64,000 bases of DNA. Source: Wolfiporia cocos. Its lineage: Eukaryota > Basidiomycota > Agaricomycetes > Polyporales > Phaeolaceae. The stretch spans positions 1,612,001 through 1,676,000 of the forward strand of contig JACCLO010000009.1 of assembly GCA_029448655.1 (NCBI GenBank). Direction: 5' to 3'. Under the pieces are notes generated by a model. The model was not told the DNA's origin. It did not search any database and saw only the letters and a list, made by a program, of their open reading frames with translations. The first letter of the stretch is position 1. The number at the start of each line of letters is the position of its first letter. This document shows positions 33,627 through 46,432 of the stretch, one piece after another. A program made the position numbers and the translations under genes.

Positions 33627-35541
33627 ATGCTACCTTTCGCACTCAAGGTAGCATGGTTCGTTCTCTCTCTGTCCGGTGAGCAAATATTCTTCTTTTCTCT
33701 GTATCCATGGAGACATGACCGATTTTCTCGAGCTGCAGGTCTCTTGAGTGGCTTGGTCGGCCTGCCTCGATTTGCGTCTGTATCAGGCGGATTCTGGATA
33801 CCCATACTGTACAATTCGGCAAATACGATAATTCAAGGCATGCTGTGTATTGGTACGGGAATGCTTCCACGCCCACCCGGAATCCGGTGGTATACATGAA
33901 TTTACTCATTCCCCTGTTTTAGGTATGATCTGGAGGATGAATCCGCCTGCAATGCCTCGAAGCTTCTGCATTGGTACTATCTCCGTGTCTGATCCCCTGC
34001 CAAGGTTCTGATGCGTGAACCTCGTCTTGAATAGTGCAAAGTTGCTTGACGGCGACATCGTGGTTTATTACGACTAGCCTATGTGCGACCGTGACGATTG
34101 CAACATTCATAGCCATTCTTCATTCGCACGGGAACTACACCCTTCGTGTCACCGATTTGTATGTCGATTCACATCGGGTATTAATTAGGATCTCATCAAC
34201 ACCGATTAGGCAACGATCTCTACAGCGTCGTCCCTCCTCCCTTTCACTCATTATTGGATTCCCTTTGGTTTCATCAATGGCATATTTTATCGTTGCTCTC
34301 AAACTAGGTGCTATACAGGCATCCGACGACATGCGTTGCGATGCCACCAACCCCATCTGGTAAGCGAAGCCAGTTCACGAGTATCATATTCTGTGCTGAT
34401 CCTTTTCTTAGGGTTCGTCTTCTAAGCTATGCAGGGCTTCCGTTGCTTCTCGCCATACCCTCTTTCCTCCTCACATTCACTTCTATATTCCTCCTATTAT
34501 CCAGTCGTAAGCGTCTTCAAAGTCAGATGGCTATGCCGCGTGAAGAAGTTTTCACCCCTATCCCAATGCGCCGCGGCAGCAAGTTCAAGCGACCGTCGCT
34601 ACAGGGTACCTTCAACCTACCAGTGATTTCCGCGCTTCCTACAACCACTAGCTCCCTCGATTCTGAGCCCAGCCAGAGAACTGCTTCATCGACTCCGACT
34701 CCCGGTATGATCCTCTATGCCATCCCTTCGCCTCCGCGTTCTTTATCAGCCGGGACAAACAGCTGGCCTGCGGGACGTACACCCGTGCACCCGTCAGCCG
34801 CGCATCCTAAGCGCTACCATCTTCCATTTTCATGGAACGCCAGGTCCAGCCCGCGATCCTCGCCCGAGGATCGTTGGAAACGCCAGACCCGCTATAGTAG
34901 ATCTGCCTCGCCTATGACATTCGCACCTCCGTCGACCGCTCCGATTGCCAGAACGAGTCCTACGAACAAGGGCTATTTCTCGAGTCTGGGGCGTGCATTC
35001 GAAAATCCTGTTGCCGATGCGGGACCCGACGAAGAGGATATATTGCCGGAGGAGATGGGAGCTGTACTGACGGGCTACGAGGAGTACGAAGGAGATTCAA
35101 TTAGCAGCTCTCTCAAGTGGGCCAGGGGATCTGGAGTTTCCTCTGTTACGAAATCTGAGCTTGAATTTGCAAGGGAAGAGAGCGAGACGGACGATCTCAC
35201 TGTTTACACTCGTAGGTCCACCTTGATTGTCATAAAGTGTCAGATCACTGATGAGAACCTCGCGACAAACCATGTCCCTTGTAACATCAGACTCAATGTG
35301 GGAACACTCCTTCGTGGATTCATTGTACGCATGCAAAAGCCCAGTCGCATGGCGGATCCTCTTCTTCCAGCTGTTCCTAGCCACTACCCAAATTGTGGCC
35401 TCCATCTCGTCGCTCGTCGATATGCTGGCCGGGCGCACTTCGGCCTCTCCTTTTGGCACTCAACATGTTGCACTTATTCTTACAGCGTGGGCACCCACGA
35501 TTGCATTCGGCGTACTTCCCTGGCGCCGTGGGCCGTTATAA
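33627..35541 (+). CDS. Predicted fungal 7TM receptor-like membrane protein (5' end unresolved)
   Basis: A chain of exons with frame-consistent GT/AG introns encodes several hydrophobic helices. The clearest pieces are an exon at 33923-33973 (MIWRMNPPAMPRSFCI), 34035-34169 (SWFITTSLCATVTIATFIAI), an exon starting near 34218 (LIIGFPLVSSMAYFIVAL) and the next (LLSYAGLPLLLAIPSFLLTF followed by SIFLLLSSRKR). A long hydrophilic Ser/Pro-rich cytoplasmic loop of about 250 residues follows. The last exon adds two more helices (AWRILFFQLFLATTQIV and HVALILTAWAPTIAFG) and stops at 35541. The WRM-x-P and AW-x-P motifs resemble uncharacterised agaricomycete GPCR-like proteins. The ligand is unknown. The start given is only the left limit of plausible coding sequence. 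Confidence 0.5.
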
Positions 35542-35844
35542 TCTCTCTCCGTACTTCTAGCTGTGACTTGGAGATGTGTTAGACCCCACTCCTCTCTTCT
35601 TTCGCCCCAGGCTTCCCCTAACTTCCTACCTAATGTTATACGCTGACACACGATATTAACCTCGGACTTTTCTACCACTGTCTTTCTTCGTTGAATATAC
35701 CTCTGTATCATATATGTAGACTTACTCCAGTGTTGTTGTCTGTAGCTGGTTGTATAAATGGCAGTCTTTCTACATCACATACAATACAGGAAATCGATGT
35801 CATACCAAGAGGCAGATGAGAAGGGACCGTCCAATACTCAGTAT

Positions 35845-36633
35845 TCAAAAGCCACGCCGCGAGACAAAATTCTAGAATTATGAAACGGGTAAACACTCGT
35901 CGGAGGACGTTTGGCTTTCATCGCAGACAGAGTCGTACCTCAAGGTCCTGAGAGGTTACAATGCCAAGGACAAATTTGCGGTCTTGATCTGTGACTAGCA
36001 AGAAATCAAGCGATTTATCACAAGGCGCATACTGACTACAAGAGATTGCGTACTCAATGCAAAGATATTGTGGCGCAGAAACTCTTCGAGTTCTGCCAGA
36101 GGTGTTGACGGCGTGATGATGGTGTACGGCTGGGAGGCTGAACGGATGAATTTTGTCATGTACTGCGAAACTCTATCACTCTGCGTTCCGATGTTCACTC
36201 GGGGGTCAAACAGAACTCCACAGAAGGAATACTGGGTACACTCACCGGGTTCGCTTCGCCTGCCTCCCATTTGCCCTTCAACGCCGCAACGTCGAGGTAT
36301 CCAAGAGGTTTACGATTATGGTCAAGCACACTATGGCGCGGAACAGACCGCAAGCATAATCCAGTTTCGTAAATTGAAACTGATACATAGACACTCACGG
36401 GAATTGGGAGAAGTCGCGCTCATATGCGAGCTCGATCGCCCGAGAAATAGGCTCATCTAGGGGCAGTGCAAAAGCGGGCTGCAGTTGGAGATCCTTGCGG
36501 ATTATGTTAACCTCGGTTCCCATTCCCGCTCGTTTCAGTCAGATACCTCGACAACCGCTCCGCGATATTTGTCTGCCGATGACAGAGAGAATCCTGCGAG
36601 TTGCAGCTCGGAAGCAGCAGAAAGAGTAGCCAT
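35845..36633 (-). CDS. Small CBS-domain protein
   Basis: Six exons (36547-36633, 36399-36493, 36246-36330, 36054-36180, 35939-35994, 35845-35871), all with GT/AG introns, keep one frame and give 158 residues. The sequence contains a CBS pair: AYERDFSQFPVLDHNRKPLGYLDV for the first unit, then YMTKFIRSASQPYTIITPST, LAELEEFLRHNIFAL and FVLGIVTSQDLENFV for the second. CBS pairs bind adenine nucleotides and act as energy sensors. Stand-alone proteins of this size are common in fungi, and the target is unknown. An in-frame upstream ATG at 36843 exists, but the start at 36633 gives the usual short N-terminus. It is convergent with the receptor-like gene. Confidence 0.85.
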
Positions 36634-36914
36634 GTCGAGTTCACAGGGGGAACACAGAGTCGTCTCAGCTGTAGTGGTAGTGGGAAGAGCTGAAATAGCG
36701 AGACCAGTCAAAGAGGCTGAATCGGACCATTCTGTGCTCGTACAATCGCTTTCGCCACAACAAATGGTGATCCTGCCACCGGCGGCTTGCTGCGCTCGTA
36801 AACGCCCAAGATTTTTCGTCGGTGAATTAGCTACGTGTGGCAATCGATGGGCTCAAGCGTACATATGATGTCCATTCAAAGCGGAAGAAAACTAGATTTA
36901 TGTTACGACAACAA

Positions 36915-39900
36915 TTACAGCTCCATCTTGTCCTCCTTCTCATACCCAGGATTTTTCTGCAGAATTACAATGCCTTCCAGCACCTGAGCGAACGGAATAT
37001 ACTCCTCAGTTGCGAGCTCAGCTCGCTCTGTTGTGCCAAGTCGTACTGGTGTTGAGTGTGTCTGGAAGCCCGAAATCGTTCTTGGCTTGCCAGCTTGGCC
37101 AACAACGTCAACAGCCTACGGAAAAATCGTCGTTACATTGCAGAAGCAGTAGCATGCTGAATATACGCACTTGGCCGACACGGACGGTGACAGGGAAGCT
37201 CTTGAGCTCCTCATCAAGGGTGATCAAGAATCTAGGATACATGGCGGTGACAAGGAAATACAGCATCCAATGATACTTCTCAAGTACAACTGAGGGAGGC
37301 ATCAGGATCATACTTGATGCCACAGAACTTGCTACTCACAGCCCTTCGCGTCGGTAAACGCAATCAACGTCGAGAGCAGGCCAGCAACAGCTGTTTTGCT
37401 CATTGTTGTCCGATCGGCGAAAAATGGGTTGATAGTGATAGTGCCCTTGCCCATGTGCACCAACCCTTGCGAGACCCGCACCATAAACAAGCAGTCAGGC
37501 TCCTTATAGTAGTAGCCTGCCAGTTGTCGGAGCATTTGCGCTAACCGCGCATTGTTCGTGCCGGCACCGATCAGACCCATGGCGAATATCGCGTTCAACG
37601 CCACCCCGAGGTCATTATCGTGACTGTACTTCGATAGCGTGTCCATGACTGGTAATTGTGGATTCGACGCGCTCAGCAGGCCCAGTGCGAGAGGTACTGC
37701 TCTGCGAATAACTGGCTCGCCATAGTGCATCTTGGCAATTTGTGTAAGCGATAGCTATGGCTACACCTATGACGACTTACCAGGTGATTGAGTGTCCGCA
37801 TGGACATCTCTGATCCCACCTCCTCGCCCATGGCGACCAAAGCAATACCCAAGACCGCGAAAGCCTGGAAGGTATCGTCTTGGGGCTCCTCAGATGCATC
37901 TTTTTCTGCCTCCTTGTCCTTGTCCTCCTTTGGTGTCTTGACGATGTGTTCATCGCAGTGGTGCAACATTGCCTGCACTTTCAGGACATCGCCAGATCCC
38001 GCATACGAGCACGTCTCGACCAAGATCACGGCCTGTCTGGATATTGGGTGCTCAATGGCTTTCAGCGTCTCGATTGTCGCATCCGATGCATCCTGAAGAC
38101 CTAGAAATCGGGCAGAAGATAAAGCGTAGTGAGTCATTGTACTCTCGTAATCAGGAGCTAACGCCTACCGAGGTAGATGAGCGCCAAGCCGAGTATCATA
38201 TACCGCGCCCACTTCTCCTCGAGCTGCTTGTCGTCCCTCTCCATCAGCGTTTGCAGAATGGTGCTAGCGATCTCGCCATTGCCGCTGCCAACAAAGGCGA
38301 AGCCTAACGCCAGTGCACTCAGAGATGCAATCTCCATTGAAAGGCCATCATCGGAGACCTGCGGCAAGATCAACTGCAGGATGTCCTCTCGGTGCGAGCC
38401 GGCGTATGCGAGACCAAGGCCAACGGTGGCGCTGTTCCTCAAGGGGACAGATTTGTTCGTGACGTGCTCGGCAAGGAGGGCCATTGCGGCGTCTGCCTCG
38501 GTACGAACGCCTGAGTTTAGGATACCTGTCGCGAGAAGAGCGCCGGCCTGATGCAATGCTCAGCTAAGGCGAATTCATGTTGTACATGTAACGCACCTTA
38601 ATGTGCTCCTCCGACGAATATGTGTATTTGTCGACATGACTCAGACCAACATCGGTATCCCAGAGCAGGCTCAGACCGAGACTGGCAGCGGCGCTCATCA
38701 TACCTGTGAAACGCACGCAGTGAGTTATGGTTCTGGAAATGGATTACCCAATGCGCTGTACCATGATCCTTGTTCTTATAAATCCAACTGCTGCCCTCCT
38801 CAGCCTTCACCATTAGCTTGTCATTGCCAAAACCTGCGTTCACAAATGCATTCACAAATGTCCCGGCAAGGTTGCCTCGAGCAGAATCGACATTCGCAGC
38901 CGCCGTTGATCCTAAGATGGTCGTTCAGCGTTATTGCGATAATGCAGCGCACATATGCGCGTACGCACTCGTGTTCTCCAGGTGAGACTTGTACACATCT
39001 TCCAAGCTCTTCGGCTCCAGGACACCAAGCTCCTTACCGAACTCACGGAAGTGCTCGCTCAGATGAGCGTTACCCAAGCATTCCGCGAGGTCTTGGGGAA
39101 GCTCAGACTCCTCATCCATATCCGGCGATATCAACCATTCCTTCGGTACCTGCGCACGGGCCAAGAGCAAAGCTAATTGCCGTTTCATAAGGGGGTTTGC
39201 GGGAGTGTTGAAGTCACGTCGGATGAGCTCCTGATCACTCAGTCGTATCGACAGCGAAAGTGCTTGTGGGAATTTGTTATGTTGCACATAGATCGAATGC
39301 GCAGTGCGCAGGAATGTACGGTCGTCCGGTGACGGGAGAAGGCTCACGCAGCTAGATACAATGTTCAGCGTTCGCTTCGATAAGAAACCTGCGAGTTCAC
39401 CAATACTCACCGAATCATGTATTGACACACGCGTTCATACGTGTTCTCGTCCACAAGCTCCGCTATCCGGTCGACAATCTCCAGCTCCTCCAGAAGATCG
39501 ACTGCATCTGGCTCGGCGTTGTGTTGCAGCAAGAATGTTGCGCACTCCATTGCAAGAGCACGCAGCGCGTCCATAGTCCCAATCACCTCTACTGGTTTCT
39601 TTTGCACCTTCGTCTCGTTCTCCTGCCCTTCTGCCTTCTCCTTGTCCTCATTAGCAGGCGTCTCCTCTGGCTCCTCGCCTAGCACCCGTGCGTTATATTC
39701 CTCACCCAGTTCTGCCGCAAGATGTCGGACATATTCGTGACCCCAGGAACCTGGGTCGGACAATGGTGATGCGGACGAGCGAAGGGAAGCGGAGAGGAGA
39801 CGGTAACGGAGGGTCCCTCGAGGTTCAATGTCGGAATAGGTCATAGCAAGAACAGAGAGGATGTCCGCAAACAAGCTCTGAGGAGGCGTTGTCAGAAGCT

Positions 39901-40391
39901 ACGCGCTATAAGCTGGACACACCAACCTTGTCCTCCGAGGGCGGCCATTTCTCGAAGATCGACTGCAGGTCTCGATAGTGGGGGTGTAGGAACTTGAGAG
40001 GCTTTGGTACAGATGTCATTGATGATGTCGAGGTTCTGATGAGCGTGCGCAGGGTCTCAAGTGCTGGTCGGTAGAGGTCTGTGTTGGGTTCCTGCATCGC
40101 GTCCGTTCAGTCGACGCGTCCGGAGAGCAAGCGGAGTCCAAGATACACACCTTCAGGCGCTCTACTAGCATCTCCAGCTCGTTCTTTAGCTGGAGGTCCT
40201 CCTCGGACTACATCGAGCTCATGTTCAGCACACAATCCAAGAGGAATCGTCAGCACGCGTACCAGATTCTCCCCTTCCGCCTCATCTCCCTTCTTCTTGG
40301 CCGCGTCTGCCTGCTCTGGCTTGTCTTCCGTCTCACCCTTCTTCTTTGGGTCCTCCGAGGTCACTGGAATCGAAATAGTGGGTTCAGGCAT
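36915..40391 (-). CDS. RPN1: 26S proteasome regulatory subunit RPN1 (PSMD2)
   Basis: A multi-exon minus-strand gene begins [20 protein letters not shown], followed by a Lys/Glu-rich tail. The N-terminal helical region ([20 protein letters not shown] and [19 protein letters not shown], 39690-39880) and the proteasome/cyclosome repeats ([70 protein letters not shown]) are typical. It ends with [20 protein letters not shown] and EDKMEL. Rpn1 is the base-subcomplex scaffold that docks ubiquitin receptors and Ubp6. Length is close to the family norm. The gene appears intact; I did not fix every intron. Confidence 0.95.
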
Positions 40392-41000
40392 GGTGCGAGC
40401 GGAGAATGAGCAAGCGATAGAGTATTGGAGGACTAACGCAGGTTACGCGTACGGCGTACGCGTCGCGCGCGTTTACGCAATATTTTGGTATTTTGGACAC
40501 TAACCTCAAATCAACACTTCAAATTCACTTACTGGTGTCGACTCGGCCTTGCCTCGGGCAGAGTCAGTCGATCACAGGCCTCGCTGCAATTCTGTTAGGA
40601 CTTCAGCCCACATCGAAAGCTGAAAACTTCATATTTATTTCCTTCACGACGTCCCCTACCATGCTACTACATATTTTGACTGGATCATACAATATTACGT
40701 TTGCTACTCTGGTGGTTATACGTCAAGGAAAGAATGCACAAATCTACCCGGAAACAGAATGTTTGCATGGTTTCTACTAACAATTATGTCTTCACGAGGA
40801 GTATCGGTTCGGATGCGGCGGAATGAGATGCAAGTGATGAAGCAACGGAGGGAAGTGGTGATGCGAGGAATTAAAATAATATTTGCTTGTGGTGATGTCC
40901 CATTTCGTGATACGATGATGCAGTTGTTGTTCGTGAATGCTTGGAAGGTGAGCCTTTAACTGGTATGTTGTATGTTGATCTTCTGCTTGTGAATACGAGC
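40392..41000. promoter_or_regulatory. Upstream region of RPN1, nothing else recognised
   Basis: This 0.6-kb stretch between the RPN1 start and the 3' end of the next minus-strand gene should contain the RPN1 promoter. A proteasome-associated control element cannot be claimed from reading alone. Confidence 0.4.
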
Positions 41001-42536
41001 CTATGAACGAGCCCAGCTGCCGGGAATTCTGCTTCTTTTCTTCGCGTTGAACCCTGGAGCGCCCATGATGTCCCACTCGTGACCTTCGTCATCCATCGAG
41101 TCGCTCCTGCCGCGACCTCTTGTGCCAAAGTCATCCTCCACCTCTCGAGTCAGAGCCTGATCTCGGAGGTTGCTGTGGCTGTGGTGGAGGTGCCTGCGGA
41201 GACTCTGTATCGAATACTGACGCTTCGGAGGCACAAGAAGCCGAGCGAAATCGAGCTCGCCCTCGTCATCGTCGTCGTCGTCGTCGTATTCGTCCATGGA
41301 AGACTGCGCCAAGTTATCTTTAACGAACAGTATGGGCACACGCAGACCATGCACCCATTGCGTGCTCCACACGTCGTTCTCGATAGATGTGGTCGCGAGG
41401 CTCGGGACGCCATCGCACTTGCTCGGCCTCCGAGCGGTACGCCCGCGTCCACTAGCCTGAGTGCGCAGAGACCCGTAACTCGGTCTATCGCCCACCCGCG
41501 AGGACGAGCGCGACGCTGGAGCGGACCGGCACATGACCTGTGCGGTACTCACGGCGCTCGTCGCCGCCTCGGGAGGAATCAAGTACGACGTCAGTCCCGG
41601 AGGGGCACCCGACACGCTTCCTCCGGGAGACTTGCTGGGCCGGTCAGCCAGCGTGGGCTTGCTCTCCTTCTTTGCACGCGACGTACGCGATGACGGAAGG
41701 CTGACACGGCGCGACGCGGACGGACCTCCGACGTGTGCGTCAGGATGGCCTGATCCGGCGACGGCTTTGGTGACCTGGTCCAGCCATCTTGATGGGAGAG
41801 CAGGCAGCGCGCTTGTGGAGTTCGCGACCACGCTGGCAGAACCTGTGGCGGTCCCCCGCGACGATGACGACCGCATAGCCATGTTGGGATTAGATGCTAT
41901 GTGTCGCAGGTAGCCCTGCGCTGCCGAGACCTGCGCATACGTTCGCAAGGTGCCCGATGCCGATGCCTGGGGACGCAGATGGCGCTGAGGCACATACAGC
42001 TGTTGGACGCTGCGCTGGTAACGCACTGCGGGACTGCCAGAGTCGCTCGAGATGCGGCTACGCAGGGAGGCAGTCGTAGTACTCGACGCAGTGGGAGAGA
42101 CGGATAGTGGGCTCCGTGTATGCGCGGTCCTCTCCGACTTGCGCTTATGCACGAGAGGCGATGGTGGCGTGGACCGGTGCAGCCGCTCCTCGCGAACCCC
42201 ACTTGGAGAGCTTTGCTTGGACTCCGTCGGGTCTCCGCTCCTACCTGCGTTGGGCATCCAGCTCGCGATGTAGCCAACGACCGCATCAACGCTGCCCTTC
42301 ACACTACTCCTTCGACCCTCCTCCTCCCTCCGCTCGGCATCTGGGGTGAAGATGCGCGTCTCTTTGTACCCGGCTTCTCTGAGGAGATCCTCAAGGCGCT
42401 CGTATGTCCTCGACGTTCCTCGGCGGTGTAGCGGGACTCGCCCAGGCTCCCCTCGGGCGAGAGAAACAGGGTACCGCGACGAGGAACGGCCTCTTGGCGG
42501 GGTTAACGAAGACACTTCACCAATGCTCTTGACCAT
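41001..42536 (-). CDS. Disordered Ser/Arg-rich protein of unknown function, single exon
   Basis: A single open frame of 511 codons, the only long intron-free gene here. The sequence is low in complexity and rich in Ser, Arg, Pro and Thr, so it is probably largely disordered. Short ordered-looking islands are TYERLEDLLREAGYKETRIF near residue 45, AVVGYIASWMP near residue 90, and NDVWSTQWVHGLRVPILFVK near residue 390. A run of aspartates (EYDDDDDDDEGELDF) and a basic, Trp-containing C-terminus (EWDIMGAPGFNAKKRSRIPG) follow. I do not know the family. The upstream region is shared with MLH1 on the other strand. Confidence 0.75.
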   Translation of the reverse strand: MVKSIGEVSSLTPPRGRSSSRYPVSLARGEPGRVPLHRRGTSRTYERLEDLLREAGYKETRIFTPDAERREEEGRRSSVKGSVDAVVGYIASWMPNAGRSGDPTESKQSSPSGVREERLHRSTPPSPLVHKRKSERTAHTRSPLSVSPTASSTTTASLRSRISSDSGSPAVRYQRSVQQLYVPQRHLRPQASASGTLRTYAQVSAAQGYLRHIASNPNMAMRSSSSRGTATGSASVVANSTSALPALPSRWLDQVTKAVAGSGHPDAHVGGPSASRRVSLPSSRTSRAKKESKPTLADRPSKSPGGSVSGAPPGLTSYLIPPEAATSAVSTAQVMCRSAPASRSSSRVGDRPSYGSLRTQASGRGRTARRPSKCDGVPSLATTSIENDVWSTQWVHGLRVPILFVKDNLAQSSMDEYDDDDDDDEGELDFARLLVPPKRQYSIQSLRRHLHHSHSNLRDQALTREVEDDFGTRGRGRSDSMDDEGHEWDIMGAPGFNAKKRSRIPGSWARS

Positions 42537-43305
42537 GGGCGACGCCGGGGTGGGGCTCCCATTCTGAACAATTCCTCCACGGTATATAAGCCGTTCACGT
42601 TACATTCGGCCACAACCTCACCTCTTGTGCCATGGATCTATTTCCATGTGCAGTAACCGTCGTGGCCATATAGTATGAAGCTCGTCAATGCTGAAACCAG
42701 CTCCTCGGACGAAGTGTGGATGGTGGCAAAGCAGTTCTGCGGCGACGTCTTGTAGCTGAGGGCTGGTTCGGGCCACAGGTATTGCGCCGAGGCCGGTCGT
42801 GCTAGTTCATGCGGTATACTCGGAATGTAACAAAGTTATGCCGAGGGGTCTTTAAGTCGGTGGGCGAGGAGCAACGTCGTAACCGACGTCTTGACGAGGA
42901 AGTGGGTAAGGTTAGAATGAATGCGGGGTAGGAATGTCTGGCGAAATTGCTCGAGCTGCTTACATAATATCCCCGAGAATCGCCCACGTGCCTTGACGCG
43001 TCTGTGGCTGTTTCAATGCGATCCGCGGACGTTCCTCTGATTGTGGATCATATTTCGTCGCGCACGCTGGTATCATCCCCTGAACTCTATTATACACCAG
43101 TGCACGCAAAACATCGCTGATCTAAGTGGCCCCGTAGAGCCGGCTTCCCTGTGACTCGGATTTGGCTTGAGCATTGTGAGCTTAAACGTACGCGTCGATT
43201 GATACCGCTCAGCATCATTCTGTCGTCGCAGTCCTATAACGGGATTGAAACTTAGGATACCTCCTGCCTGCTCCTTGGCACAGCGAAGTATCCTGGCCTT
43301 TGAAT
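42537..43305. promoter_or_regulatory. Divergent promoter region of the disordered protein and MLH1
   Basis: The flanking genes start at 42536 (minus) and 43306 (plus). Frames inside are short and unfamiliar. No defined regulatory motif is claimed. Confidence 0.45.
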
Positions 43306-46221
43306 ATGACAACTCAAGCGCGGTCACCATCCCCAACTCCTGATGGACCGCTCCCGATCCGACGCCTACAGGAGTCTGTGATCAATCGAATTGCTGCAGG
43401 CGAAGTCAGCCTGTTCACTATAGGTAGTAAGCGTTGCTGAGGATGACACGTGCAGATAATACAACGGCCGGCCTCTGCTCTGAAAGAACTCATAGAGAAC
43501 AGCCTCGATGCAGGCTCTATGTCCATCAAGATCACTGTCAAAGATGGTGGCATGAAATTGCTGCAGACTCAGGATAGCGGTTGTGGTATACGGGTGGGTC
43601 TTCTGCACGCTGCAGCGCTGACAATTTGAATCATAACACCCAGCGCAGAAAGCCGATCTTCCAATTCTAGCGGAACGCTTCACGACGTCTAAACTTTCGA
43701 CGTTCTCAGACCTCGCCAGATTGACGACTTATGGTTTTAGAGGCGAGGCACTAGCCTCGATATCGTACGTGTCGCACCTGACAGTCATCACCAAGACAAA
43801 GACGGACAGTTGTGCCTGGAAGTCAGTACATGCTGGACTTCATGCAGCACGTCCATTGAAACGAAGTCACACCGATTTCATAGGGCGTGTTACGCAGATG
43901 GAGCATTGGCTGCGCCACGAGGCGCAACATCTTTGGAACCCAAAGCCTGCGCAGGAAATGACGGCACAACTATCACTGTATGCACCTTGTCCGCTCTCAT
44001 TATTCACTGAAATGCTGAAAGAGGCCCTGTAGGTAGAGAATCTCTTCTACAACACGCCTACTCGATTGTCCGCCTTACGCAGCTCATCGGAAGAATATGC
44101 ACGTATTCTGGATGTTGTCACTAAGTATGCTATCCACAACCCACACGTCTCCTTCACATGCAAAAAGGTACATCCCTTACTCTCGCGTCTCTCCTTGCCA
44201 ATGACTCAATTTACGGAATAGGCGGGCTCATCCGCACCTGATGTCTCTACACCTTCCGCCTCCACGATCCCACAAGCTATCCGCCTACTCTACGGGCAAA
44301 CGATCGCCAAAGACCTATTGTATGCGTCTATATCTGCATCTGATCAAATAGATGCCACGTCGGATGCGAGTTCAGAAGACAAGGGAGAGACCTGGTCAGC
44401 CGAGGCGCATTTTACCAATGCTCATTACCATGCCAAAAAGACGGTGCTGTTGTTATTCATCAATCGTGAGACTTCCGTGCTGTATGCAGTGACATTCAAC
44501 TTATCTCCATTTATTACGAGATCGTCTGGTTGAGTCGCTGAGGATCAAGAAGGCTCTCGAGAGCATATATAATGGAATACTTCCTAAGGGAGCCTCGCCT
44601 TTCATATACCTCAGGTCCAGAGTCTCAGTACACAATCCAGGCCCTGCCAGCAGCTGACATAATTATCCAGCTTACAGATCGACCCACAATCTGTTGACGT
44701 CAATGTACATCCCACAAAACGCGAGGTCCACTTCCTAGACGAGGAAACAATAATCGAGCGGATTGCAAGCTCTCTACAACAAAAGCTGATCGGGCAGAGC
44801 CAGTCTCGAGTCTTCGAGTACCAGGTATGTCTGACGAATCGATGCTATGGATGAATACGTCATTCTCAGCCGTCGTACTTTAGACTCTGCTTACAGGCGG
44901 TATAGCAGAGTCACAGAACGTTAAAGGCAAAGGTAAGGAGAGGGAAAACCAGAGGGGAACAGAAGAAAGTCCCACGAGCGATCGGACTGACTCTCCGTCA
45001 ATGACGCCTTGTAAGATTATTTGTTTGTTAACCGCAATACTCACAACTCGCACAAAGCCTCCCAGAAACCAAGGAAGACTCTTTCACAACATAAAGTGCG
45101 GACTTCCCTCCAGGACCGCACCCTTGAATCAATGTTCCCGGTCACGAGCTCTCAGACGGCGGCGAATGGTGGTTCTGGCTCCAAAGCGGCTGATTTCGAT
45201 GATTCATCGCCAGCCCCCAATCCGCTCAAGACTCGCGAGATCAAAGAGTCAGAATGCTCTCTGACGTCTGTACAGAAGTTGAGGCGAGCAATCGTCCAAG
45301 GCACACATAGACGTATGTGGTATTCCACCTTCGCAGTTTTTGCGACTGATTCAGCACAATCGTGATGCAGAGCTGCACGAGATACTGGAGAAACACACCT
45401 TTGTGGGAATTGTTGACGTAAATAGGTGCCTGTCGCTCATACAATATTCGACAAAGCTTTACCTCGTGAATCATGGCGCACTTGCGTACGCATAATCATC
45501 GTTCACAACGCGAGTCACTGATGTTGTCTCCTCTCTGCAGGGAAGAACTCTTCTATCAATTGGGTCTGCGGCAGTTTGGCAATATCTGCCGGATCAAGTT
45601 GGATCCGCCTCCACCGCTGAAGGACCTCGTCAAACTAGCTGTCGACGTAGAAGAAGGCATAGAACGCAGCAGCCTCTCAAGACCACAAATTGTTGACGTA
45701 AGTTAATTACTTCTCGGAGAATTACTATCTGACAATGAATTAGCGGATTGTCGACATATTGATGGCTCGTCGTGAAATGTTGTCAGAGTACTTCTCGCTG
45801 GATATCAGCGCTGATGGTGCGGTGGAAAGCATCCCAATGCTATTACGGAACTACACACCAAATCTCGACAAGTTGCCGTTATTTTTGATGCGCCTTGGCC
45901 CTCAGGTGGGACCAACCTACATCTTCTATCAAGGACATTGACCTACACCCCCAATAGGTGAACTGGGCATCAGAGAGAGAATGTTTTGAATCGTTCCTGC
46001 GCGAACTGGCTTTCTTCTATGTACCGGAGCCGCTTTCGCCCACCCATACGGATGAAGCACCGCAAAGCGAAGCGGAGGACAAATCCATGCGATGGCAACT
46101 CCAGCATGTGTTGTTACCAGCGATTGCACGCTATCTGGTAGCACCAAAATCACTTCTGGACCGGGACGTTGTACAAGTGGCCAACCTGCCGGATCTATAC
46201 CGCGTCTTTGAAAGATGCTGA
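43306..46221 (+). CDS. MLH1: DNA mismatch repair protein MLH1
   Basis: A plus-strand gene with about a dozen short introns starts with [18 protein letters not shown]. The GHKL ATPase motifs are clear: [13 protein letters not shown] (motif I, with the catalytic Glu and Asn), DSGCGI (motif II) and [12 protein letters not shown] (motif III). They are followed by NLFYNTPTR and [14 protein letters not shown] Ser/Thr-rich linker precedes the C-terminal interaction domain ([27 protein letters not shown]). The protein ends in the invariant FERC, which contributes to the Mlh1-Pms1 endonuclease site. MLH1 pairs with PMS1 to act after MutS proteins recognise a mismatch. All pieces join in one frame by eye, so the gene looks intact. 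Confidence 0.95.
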
Positions 46222-46432
46222 TTAGCAGACCGAGCTCGGAAAGCGATTCCGCTTGATCCTTATAAATTCATCACGTCGACGCACTCGTCTTTGCACTATA
46301 TTGGACAATACCATGGAATCAGCAGCTGTATAGAATACCCCTCTAGTGATACAGATATGTGTAAGATATCACACGTGCGAGAGACAAATGAGGATGAACG
46401 AGTGCGAGTCTAGCGACTAAATGAGTGTAATG
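46222..46432. other. Short convergent spacer between MLH1 and TAO3
   Basis: Only 211 bp separate the two convergent stop codons. Overlapping 3' UTRs are therefore possible. Confidence 0.5.
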
